DNA from: Nautilus pompilius | Lineage: Eukaryota; Mollusca; Cephalopoda; Nautilida; Nautilidae | NCBI GenBank assembly: GCA_018389105.1 | Contig: JACATO010000605.1 | Span: 372,001 to 436,000, forward strand | Direction of reading: 5' to 3' | Length of the DNA: 64,000 bases | Part shown: positions 36,304 through 48,300 of the stretch, in pieces | Numbering within the stretch: the stretch's first letter is position 1 | How the letters are laid out: each line of letters starts with the position of its first letter | Position numbers and translations under genes: made by a program | The notes under the pieces: generated by a model | The model's database searches: none | Told to the model about the DNA's origin: nothing | Seen by the model: the letters and a program-made list of their open reading frames with translations, nothing else

Positions 36304-39300
36304 GTAAGCAGAGCAAACAAATAAATCATCTGAATCATGCATATGTATACATATTTTTATTATTTTTGCAAACTGTTAATTAATAGTTTCTAATTCTAGT
36401 AGAGTGGAGTGGCAGAAGCCTCTCTAACGATTTCTATGATAGTAATAGTAGTAATGCTTTAGAGACTGATTAGATGCCTGTAGCGCAAGTAAATCTTTTT
36501 TGTTGTTGTTGTTGTTTTATACATAGGTTATTCCATGCATCACCTAACCTAGTACTATCTCATTCTTGCAGATTTTAAGAGTCTAGTTTGATAATAATTA
36601 ATAAATTTCAAAATGCACTGGAAAAATGTTTGGCTTAAATTAGATGTTGATAGTTTATTCTACTTACATTTAATCAGTGGGAAAATTTCAGCTACTAACG
36701 GGAAGGAATAACATCTAGTTTTGTGACAAAATGTATATGATTATTGTTCGGTTTTAATTTTTAAATAAAATTCAACATGTATAACAAAAAGCCACAATGA
36801 AATACTAGTATAAACTTTTGAAACTTGTTTTAATAAAAATGTTTCATTTGCCTTTAAATTTAACTTGTGTGTTTCTGTGAAAATGGATTTTTGCTTTTTT
36901 TAATGGACATACATTTACCATCTTTATATTTATGGCATCATCACATTTCAGTCACCCATATGCACTCTGCCCCAACCATCAGTCAGTATCTGCAAAGTCA
37001 TTCAGTTTGTCACCCTAGTGGCAAGTTGGTTTACCTCTTTCGGATGGTTCCTCTGCTTGTTGTCTCAGTCTTTAGCTATGCAAGTTGGCTGTCTAATCCA
37101 CAATTTCTTTGGTTGCTGTACAGTCATTGAGTTTTCTGATGATGTAACATTTTCTGAAGCTAAAGGCAAAGGTTCTGTTTTCAATTTAATATCTATTATC
37201 AGTAGCCAGTTGTTGAGAAAGAAATAAATAATACGATTATCAAAAAACTTACAAAAAATATACCTCACTTCATGATGGGTTATTGAATTACCTTTATAAA
37301 TTATTATTTATATATAAATATAAACTAGAAAAAGCAAATCCCATATATTCTCGTATTTCCCCCCAAAATTTGACAAATATGTTAAAATAATAATAACAGT
37401 AACAACACTTACACATGCAAACATGCAGCAGTACAGAAAAATTGATTTTTTATTTAAAAATTAATCTTCATAGACTTTTTTTTTTTAATTTAAGAAAAGT
37501 AGTAAGTTCAATGCCAAAAAAACATTTTACTTTTAGGATTATAATTATTATTTTTTTATTTTTTTTTAGGAAATACATAAACTGAAGGATGAACAAACTT
37601 TAAATTACAAGAAACTGAAGGAAAAAATAATTTCTACTGAGTAAGTAATATAAGTATTAGTTTATTTATAACAATTAAATTAGGTTTGTTTAAAATATAT
37701 ATGTAATTTTGGAAATTGATAAAATTGTGTTTTAAAACAGTCAATCTTTATTAAGTTTAAAATTAATTAATTTCTTTCTTAGGTAATATATATTTCTTGG
37801 AAAGAAAATAAAAACCCATAATATTTTAAACTTTAAAAACTAAATTTTCAATGTTTTGGAATTGTCTCCCTTTAAATATTTAAACTACGTGGAATTATGT
37901 ATGTTTCAAGAGAACCAATTTAAGACACAACCTGCTGATTTCTGTTATGAAAATCTTTTGCATTTAATCAGAACAAATTTATTTGAATCTATAAATGGAA
38001 GATAAGATAGCTATGATTTCCTTGAAAGACTGTTTTGTTATTTATTTTTTCTTTCTTTTTCAGTTTGCTAATTAAGAAGTACAGAACAAAATGTGATGAT
38101 ATTCTTTTCTGCATTATTGAAAAAGATTTTTTTTTTCAGTTTTATTTAGCTAAGTTTAAAATAATCAGTATTGGATGCATGAGCAGTTTTTTTGTGTCTG
38201 TAGTTGTAATGTACTCATTCAGAGTTGATTGAAAAGTGATAGACACATTTTTTATTGGTAATTTCCAGCCAAGTGGAACTGCAATAAAAAGAAATGTTGT
38301 GACTGGACAACTTGTTCTTTTCACTACTATTTTTCACATGGATGGTCTGTATTTTTTGACGATGTAATAATATTCCACACTTCCACAGTTTCACACTGCA
38401 GTCATTTTGGTAAATTAAAGTTTTAGCATCATATTGTTTCTGAGAACATCATATTTCACATGATTCCAAGCTCAAAATTCAATTATAGCAATCACATTTT
38501 TAAGCATTTTCATTCAGTACATCATGCATAATGCATGGCTCAAAGCAGTGGATGAAACTATGCACTAAAGTGATCCAGTGAGGCAATGAAGATTGCTTCA
38601 TAATTCTTTTTAATTTGGTTTTTTTCTAAGATCTGAACATTATTCTTGGTGTCATTAATATTTGGTAGCTAGAAAGGTCTTGGTGGTGGTGTTTGGTAGT
38701 TAGAGATATCTGAGGATGATTGTCAATTTATGAAACTGTGCTTAGATTATCTAATTTTGTTAAATAACTAGTATTTGTTGTGCACTAGGTGTGCATATGA
38801 ATGTGTACAAAAAAAGGGTAGCACATTTAAAAACAAAAATGCTTGGACATTTCAAACAGTTAGTGCTCATTTTCAACAGAATAAACCTAGTATATAAAAT
38901 ATATTATCAAAAGATGTGCGATTGTGACACAATAAGAATACGTAGAGGTGAAATTTGCAAATTATAAATAAAAACTTTTTTCCTTTCATATATTTTTGAT
39001 GTTTGTGTGTCACAATTGCAAATCTTTTGATTATGTATTTTATATACTAGGTTTATTCTGTTGAAAGTGAGCGCTAACTGTTTGAAATCTTCAAGTAGTT
39101 TTGTTTTAAGACTTGCAACTTTTGTCATCTACCATTTTCTATATTTTTGTTTACTTTAAAATTTAGGTACATGCACATGTATACATTTGTATTTATATTA
39201 CAATTTTCTTAGGAAAGTTATTGATTATAAACTGCAAGTGACTTTTTGTTTTGTCATAGTTAATTTTATTAATTTCCTTGACTTTGATTACAATATGATA

Positions 39301-42300
39301 TGCAAACTAAAAGGTTAGAAGACACAACAAAGAAACTGGAAAAAAATTCAAGGTAAGTTTTTTTTTGTTTTTCAAACATATGTAATTTCATTTACATTAA
39401 AATAAACAAATGTTCTGTCTGTCTGTCTGTCTGTCTGTGCATGCGTGCGCGTGTATGTGTGTGTGAGAAAACTGGCTCTGATACAATTAATAAAAGTAAG
39501 TTTATTAAAAAATAAACTTAACTTTTACTGCGCCTATTTTGCAAAATTATGTAGATCAGAGGATTTTGCTAAGGATCAGAAAATAAGGTTTTGTTTTTCA
39601 AATTTATTTTAAATTGCACATTCATTTGTGTTAAAGAGATATCCATTCAGAAAATATATTATAAGAATGATCCTCTAACATTTGGCTTTTATATTATTAT
39701 TGTTTTGACTAATGTGTGCGAGGGATGTTCAAATGATGATGGCCAGATACAATTATAGGAATTTTTTTTTCAACTGGGATTTTCTTCTTTTTTTTTTTTT
39801 AACATTTATATTCCAAGAAAGTTAAATCAAAACTCTACTGTTTCAAAGAAATTGAATTTTTATCTGAAAAAACAACAAAAAAACCTACATTTTATAATAC
39901 AGTTAGGTTTTCTTTTTTTGAAAATTTCATCCTGACAATGGGATTACTTCATCAGGATAAATACTTACTGCAGGACCTGCTCAAAGGGTTAATGGAGCTA
40001 TCAAAGAGACATCATGGCAATGTTTCTGTAGCAACATTTGGCTGCTACATAAATTATGTAGACATGTCACAATCAAACAGTTGCAACCTATAGTTCTAAT
40101 TAGCATCCATTTATTGTATTTGCATGTTTTGAAGTATAAACTGGAAAAAAAAATTTACTTTGAAAGCTATAACCTTTTTTAAAAGTTTAGTAACAATAAA
40201 AAAATTTTCCAATTGTGGATGTTTATTTCACTAAAAGATACTGCTTGCTTGCTTTTTTTATTAATAGATGAAAATAACTTTTTGGAATTTTTTTTTAATA
40301 TTAAGATTTGAAGTTGAAAGAAGACAATTTTCCTTATCAAGCAAAAATTGTCAAAATAAGAAAAGTAATTGAATGCTTTGTTTTATTATTTAGCTGGTTT
40401 TGAATTTTAATAATACTAATATCCAGGCTAAAAAATATCTTCTATTTCAATGTCAGGTCGCACATAATGAAATATATATTTTTAATGCAGATTAATTTTG
40501 TTGATTAAGAACTGAATATTACAGCTGTAAATGTTAAAAAGAAGGAATTAATTCATGTTTTTCTCAAATGTTTAGATTTTGATGCCTTAATTTTGCTTTT
40601 CTTGTTTGGTTTTGGGGGGGGTTTCTAACTAAAAATAGCATAAATATTTTACACACACTCTGAGCAAAAGACAAACATTTTATGTCCTTTGTACGGTGTG
40701 TGTTAACTCCAGAAGGTTGGATAGTAGTCTGAGCCACCCAAGCTTATAATTACAAGCCAAGGAAGAAGTCATGATTGTCTTCCCCTCTGAGGCTGCCTGG
40801 CATATGAGAAATTAAATTTTTATTTCAGAGAGAAGATAGACATGTGTAATAATTTGAATATTTTATTGTATAGCATTTGTCTTTGTGTGCTAAATCCTTT
40901 TCTGTTGGAGAACCTTGGAAGTAAATCTCTAGTTTGCAGTAGAAGGATGGCAAATTATGCATCATACAATGAATAACAATGAGCAGATAGTGTGAAGTTG
41001 TAAAACTTTAGTAGTTGTATTGGGTTTTTAATGTTTTGTCTTTTGAGGAGGTTCAATAACAGTGCATGTTATCAGTGTCATGTATTATTTAGACTATATT
41101 TTTCTGATTTTAATAGAGAAGCAGAAAATCTTGAAACACAGCTGAAATCAACACTCCAAGAGTATGAGCCTGTGAAACGTGTAAGTAAGATGGATAGATA
41201 GATATTTGTGGTGGCAGAGAATTTTTTAAATATCTAAACTTTCTGCATGAACTACCCTACCCAACTTGGTAAACCAGTCTAAGCAGATATTATGGTTTTT
41301 TTTTTAAGTAGTCATAAACTTCAAAATATCTAGTCAACAATAATGTATATTTAACCTAGTCTTATAACAGCTGGAAATATCTGATATGCTACTAACAGCA
41401 GCAAAATCTGTTTACATTTATGCTTGCTTTATCAGTAAAATTTTGAATATGCTTTTAATATAACTGCAGAAATCTGTATCTGTTGGCCAAACTAAGCAAC
41501 TTAAACCACCTTAGCCTCTTCATAACAAAGAATCCACCAATTATTCTCCTCCTCCTCGATTTTTTTAAAAATAGCTATTTTCTCCCTGTGATGGGGATTT
41601 CATTCATAGACTGCATATTTTAAGAGGGATCTGACCAAAAATTTATAAATGGGAAATATAAGTCTGAAGTCATACTATTATAGTATGACTTAACACACCC
41701 ATGAACCTATTGACTTTAAGAAATACATTCTATCTACTGTCATTTATAGCACAAAATCTCTTTCATCCTTTACCTTTGTTATTTTAGTTGCATCTAGTTC
41801 ATATGAATGTTTTGTGTTTTGATTTCTTTAATATGTTAAGGGATCTTACTTTTACTTTGAAATATTAAATTTCATTGACTTTTTCACTTTTTTGTTAAAC
41901 CAATCTACTAAATAATTTAAATCAGATTATAAACTTTTCACATCATCACTTTTGTGAGTTTTACTGTATAATTTAGTGTCAGTGATTCAGGTACAATTAT
42001 CATATTTATGTACATGACAAAAAAGAATAGACCAAGAAATTAACCCTGCGCTACTCCATTAGTATCATTTAGAATCTTGGTATGGTACTATCTAAGACTA
42101 AACTCTGAATCACTGTTACATAAATTATCAATGCTTTTTGTTGGAGAATATTAATTTTGTTACTTTTGTTCACTTTACTTGTGATATCTTCAAGAAATTC
42201 TAACAAATAATTATATTCAATATTTTCCAGAACAAAAACCATGCTAAATTTTTTTGATAAAGCTGTTTTTATTTAAATAAACAAGAAGATCCTTAATGAT

Positions 42301-45300
42301 ATTTTCAAGTATTTTACTTTAAATTGTTGTTAAAACTAACAGGTTTATAATTTTTTAGGTTTATACCTAGAGCTGCTTTCTTTTTTTAATATAATCTATT
42401 GTAGTAACATGGACCTGTTTTATTGATGAGTCTCTGTCTCACTACTTAGTAATATCTTAAAAATTCTACTTAAAGGATAAAATATTTGTTGAAGTTAATT
42501 TTAATAATCTGTGTTAGTTATCATCAGGATCCACTGCTTTTTCTACTTTAAGGCAACTAAATTTTATGTAATTTCTCCTGTAATGATAACATCAGTAACA
42601 TTAACATTCATATTTAAGATTTCCGTTTCAGAGGCTGCGGCCATAGTTTTCATTTAAGAAAAGTATTCCAATCGTTATTAGTATCTGTCAGTAGGTAGGA
42701 TCATGTTCCAGTTTACTGAAGTTGAATATCAGCCTTATCAAAATTCCACTTTTCTTTGAATTTTAATAGTTTGTGTTAATAAATGGTAAGCGCTAAGTTT
42801 ATGGTATTGATCTTTTATTAATTTTGAGACTAGGAATCAAAACTAATATGACATTTAGAAATGAATTTCCTTTAGTTAGTGAAGTCTGTTTGATGAAGAA
42901 ATGGTTCATATATGATATCAATAAACTAACAGCTTAGTGGTGAGTGCTTAGTTTCAATTAACCAGTTGATATCTGGAGAATTAAAATCACCAATTACTAT
43001 GCAATTGCTTGAAATACTGCTACTACTGAATTACTTTGCAAATTATCTGTGGTAAATTATGGTAAATGACTCCAAGAAAATTAACACAATTGTAAGTTTT
43101 CTCTCTATATATATATATATATAAAATATTTAAATTATTCAAATTACTCGATTCAAATATGTACATGTGTGCACTTTTTGGCTATTCGCTTTTCTTGTGT
43201 TAGTGTTCTTACAGTTCAATAAAATGTTCATTTACACTTTTTTTGCTTCTGGACAAAGTTTAACATCATTTTTAATGTCTGAATTTTTCTTCTAAGCAAA
43301 CTTATTCTATCTCAATGTGTTTTACAGACTCCTTTCATTAGCTTTATGCAGACTAAAGGACTTAAGCTTGTGAAGATGGCACAGCCATAAAATTTGTAAT
43401 ATTATCTTGCATAATTCAGATGAGTGGTCATCCAACTAAAATAGTTTTGTTTTGTCTGTTGGTTTGATCTTATCGTTAAACTTTTAATTGTATGCCTTCT
43501 TTTTGGCAACAAAGTAAACTTTAAAAATAATTTTTTTAAATTTTGATTTTGATTAAAAACAGTTATTCTGTCTTTTTTTTTTTTAAAAAATTTTAAACAG
43601 GCAAAAAGCAATTTGGAAGCAAGTATCCGGTTAAAGAATTTTGAAATTGAAAAGTTAAAAGATGATCTTGCTGCTGCCAAGGTACGTTTGTTATTCGGTG
43701 AAAGTCACCTTTAAGAGATTGTCACCGTAGTTATTTGCATTTCTTCTTTTCTTTTCTTTTTTTTTTTTTACAATGTTTTAAAAATGAGTAAAACTGGAAT
43801 TTGTGAAGTCAGCTGGAATAATATACATGCATAAGTCAAAATATTTTTATTTAAGCATCTTTTTTGTGACAGTATGTGTTATAGAAACAAAATGTACGTC
43901 AAGTTGTTGAAATGCTGTTTGCCATTTATATGGTGGGTCTCTCAATAGCTTCGATACTTGTCCAATCTGCTGCCATAGGAACTCAAAAAATAAAAAGTTT
44001 GTTCTCCTTACATGTGCAGTTTAACGAATCACTTATTATTGTTTTTTGTGTTTTCTTTTAGATGAACTATTAAATAAAGGAAGTATTTAGTATCTTGCTT
44101 TTTTAATTAAGGGTTTTATTTTTCTCTTTTTTATGAATAGAAAACAACACAAATGTATGAAGATTCATCAAAGATATCATCAGAAGACAAAGAAAAGTTT
44201 GAAGATCAGTTTAAAGCTCAAACAAAGAAGATCCGTGTACTTGAAAGTCGCCTTGAAAATAGGTACGCAGTATGCAGATGCTTAAATTTATCTAAAACTA
44301 ATACTTTGGAAGATCTTTAAAAGAAATAATTAAGTACTAAATAAATGTAGACATTACGTTTGATAAATATGCCAAAATTCTCTAATTTTTAAAAATAAAA
44401 TGATCATTTTCAGCACATGTCAAGGTTATGCTATATGTGTGTCTTGAGTTTCAACCATTTAACATATTAATTTTAATGCAATTATTTGTTTTTTACTGTT
44501 GTTCCTTGAGATCTTTTTCTATATAAATCAGCATTTAAATTATAAGATAAATTGCTCTCAGCAGAATATTTTACTATTTTGTTTTTGTAATCTTTACTAG
44601 TGATAAAATTAATTAGAATCTCTTTTATATGTACTTCATTTGTGTCAGATTTTACAGTTTTTTAATTAATTATAATTTACAATTAAAAATTTTTTTCTTT
44701 TTTTTTTTTACAGCAACAGGAAACAAGAAAATCTTTTGGAAAAATCAAGAAGTGAGTATTTTGTTTTGTTCAAACTTGTATATGTTATATAGTTGGTTGT
44801 TTCATTAGACTTTCTTATTCTCCCTTTACCAGAGGCAGTGCATAAGGCAGAAACTTTAGCACCATACAAGGTCTGTCAAAAAAGTATCCGATCTTAGGCT
44901 GGGAAAAAAAATTACGTACTTGGTGGGGTTCAATTGCTAATCCCCTTCTAAGTAGGCCCCTTGTGCCTCCACACACACAGCCCAGCGATCCTTCCACTGT
45001 TCGAAGCATGTCTGGAATGTTTCTTCCGAAATGGCTCTCAGCTCCGCCATCGCATTCCGCATGATGTCCTCTCGGCTCTCAAAGCGGGAACCTTTCAGTG
45101 GCATCTTCATTTTTGGGAACAACCAGAAGTCAGAAGGAGCCATATCTGGAGAGTAGGGAGCCTGGCAAATGAGCAAAATGCCTTTCTTTGCCAAGAAACC
45201 TTGAATCAGCTGTGACAAATGAGCCAGGGCGTTGTCATGATGCAGCCGCCAGTTTTGCGAGGCCCACAGATCTAGTCTCTTGTGCTGAACTGCATCACGA

Positions 45301-48300
45301 AGACGTGGGAGGACTTCCTGATAGTACTCCTTTGTAACTGTTTGTCCTTCTGGTGTGTATTCATGATGCACAACGCCTCGGTAGTCAAAGAAAACACTCA
45401 GCATCACCTTGATTTTGCTCCGGACCTGACGTTGGCTGCTTCCACTGTGATGACTGAGCTTTGGTTTCTGGGTCGTACCCGTACACCCACGACTCATCTC
45501 CAGTTATCACAGTATTCTGGAACTCAGGATCCCTGTTGGCAGTATCCAGCAGGTCCTGCACAACCTCAAGACGAAGTTGTTGTTGTTCCTGAGAAAGCAG
45601 CTTGGGCACAACGCAAGCCCAAATCCTCCTTTAAAATTGCATGTGCAGAATCTTTACTGATCCCAACCTCATCACCAATTTCCCGCACCATCAAACAACA
45701 ATCCTCCATTATCAAGGTCTGCACTGTCTCGATAACAACTGCATTGTGGCTTGTTGACGGCCTCCCAGAAAGCTGGTTACTCTCCACCGATGTGCGGCCA
45801 TCTTCGAACCTGTTGTACCATTCTTTTATTTGGGTAACACCAATGGCATTGTCACCAAAAGCCTGTTGAATTTTGCAAATTGTTTCCGCTTGGGTATCTC
45901 CAAGCTTTTGGCAAAACTTGATGCAAGATCGTTGCTCCACACGTTCCGTCATCATGGGCGAAATGAAAATGTGACGAGTAAGTGGTACAGCACCTCACAC
46001 GATGGCTGCCTGACAGCGACTGACACATCCAGCGAGCCCGCCAAAAACTACGCAAGCGCATGACGGTATGCGGCTCCACTATGCACACTTTTGCCTCCCT
46101 AACATCATTACTTCCCATGGGAAAAAATAAAGTCGGATACTTTTTTGGACAGACCTCATATAACTTGAGAAAACAGGTTCTTAGATCTTTACATCTGAGA
46201 ACTCCAAGGAGAGAAGTTGTTTAAATATTGAAATAAACCTTATTTATTTATTTGTGGTATACTGTTAAGGTAAACGATTTACCTGTTTTAAATGTTTACA
46301 TCCTTTAATAGATTAAAGAACTGTTTTTGTACACACAAAATATTGTGACCAAGTTTAATTCTTAAGTAAAAAATGAAAATTAAGCAAATATATGTGAATA
46401 AAATAGAAACAGATTAAGAAACTTGATATAATGTATATTTATCAAATGATGATCAGATGGGCAGGAAATCATCAGGTCATAAATATTTTTAGATCTCTTA
46501 AAAAATTTTAAAATTTTTAATAAAGAATGTAGATACTATAACTTCATTAGCAGCAGTAAAAAGACTGAGGATCTAGCATTATAGTTTTTAATCTAGCAGA
46601 ACTATTAATGAGGAAAAAGTTCTTTTAAAACTGGGTGCTGTATAAAATTGTTTAATTTCTTAATATATTTTACTACTTGAGAAAAAAAACAAACAAAAAT
46701 TGCAGTACCAATTATTAGTGGTATTTTCGTAACTATAGTGCACATGAATTAATGCAATTATTGTTTTTAAGCAGAAATCAACAGTTTTAAAATGTTTAGC
46801 TTATTCTTGACTCCATATATCTTTTTGCTTGTAATTTGGTTCCTTTTTTCCTGAATCATCTATTATGACAAAGAGCATATTTATACAGATACTCCCCGAC
46901 TTACGACCACCCGCAGTTACAATCATGTGTAAAAAAAAATTCAAATATTCCCTCTCGCCATACGAGAGTCGCTATGGCAACACGTATCTCCCTCCCAGCA
47001 GCAGCAGCATGTTTTCTCTCGGCATCAGTTATACTTCAGCAGTCATATAGCAAGTATCTCGCTTAGCTTCTATGGATTTACCACCCCCAAAGATGTCGTA
47101 CAAAAGGAAGATTTCTCCATCTACCAATACACCAGGCAAGAAACAGAGGAAGTCACTTGATTTGGAAGTTAAAATAAAAATAATCAGCCAACATGAAGGA
47201 GGGGGGAAAAAGTAAATGCTATCGCACGTGATCTACAGTTGTCCCATCCAACGATCTCTACTATTCTTAAGGACAAGGAAAGAGTCTTGGACACAGCAAA
47301 AGGTTCGGCCGCCATGCGGTCGACGATAATAACAAAGAAGTGACAAGGACCCATCCACGAAATGGAGAAATTGTTGATGCTCTGAATGGAAGACCAGACA
47401 CAAAAACGTGTACCCATAAGCCTACTAACAATTCAAACTAAGGCTAGAAGTATTTTCAAGACTTTGAAGGAACAAATAGGAGATGACTACAAGGAAAACT
47501 TTCAAGCAAGCAATGGATAGTTCATTCGCTTAAAAAAAGATACAATCTGCATAATGTCCGAGTAACAGGAAATAAAATAATATGTATTACGTAGTACAGT
47601 ACATACTAGTAATGCATATAAAATATCCCACCCCTCCCCAAAAAAAAGATCAAATACGTATAGGTCTTCAAGTTACGTCCATATTGACTTACGACCGGTT
47701 GCTCAGAACGGAACCCAGTTGTAAGTTGGGGAGTACCTGTAGTTACTTTACTTTGACTCATCAGCTACTCATTACTTTTTGTTAACGTTGGGAGGCATGG
47801 CAGCCTAATTGCTAGACTGTTAAACTATTAAGATCAAGGGGCCTGAGTTTGCTTCCCATGAGAATGATTTGATATGGCTTACATACCTTCCTGGCCTTGT
47901 TCTTAACCAGCTGGCCACATGGGTTTCATCCCACATCTGAAAATGAAGAGTACTAGTAGGTATTTCCCTACTTAAGTTGGAAGTGCTTGGTCTTGTGTGG
48001 TACAGGATTGGCAATGCTTCCTATCAAACACTTCTTCACCAAGGTTGTCTCCCTCATAGATGTCTGTGTATGCAAGAAACTGATAAACTATCATGTTTTT
48101 GCATCTGATTTTACAAAGAAGAAGAAAAAAATATTTAAATTAAGTTACTAAATGACTTTTTGTAGATTAGTCACCATTTTATGTTCATGTATTAGTTGTT
48201 TTTGTATTACCGTTAATGAATTTGTCCAGCTGTTTTTCAAATGTACAGTCGAACACTTAACACGCTCTCTCTGAAATAAATGGTGGACATGGAAAAATAA

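Noticed and set aside
36867-37227. Plus-strand frames of 69-87 codons in the first ICE1 intron
   Set aside because: Hydrophobic chance frames without splice phase compatibility or family resemblance; possibly an old repeat.
39714-39760. Another MITE copy (GGGATGTTCAAATGATG)
   Set aside because: Only one end is similar over about 15 bases and no inverted partner is found nearby.
45282-45869. 195-codon plus-strand open frame, the longest in the window
   Set aside because: It is the antisense of the mariner transposase, which explains the whole span.
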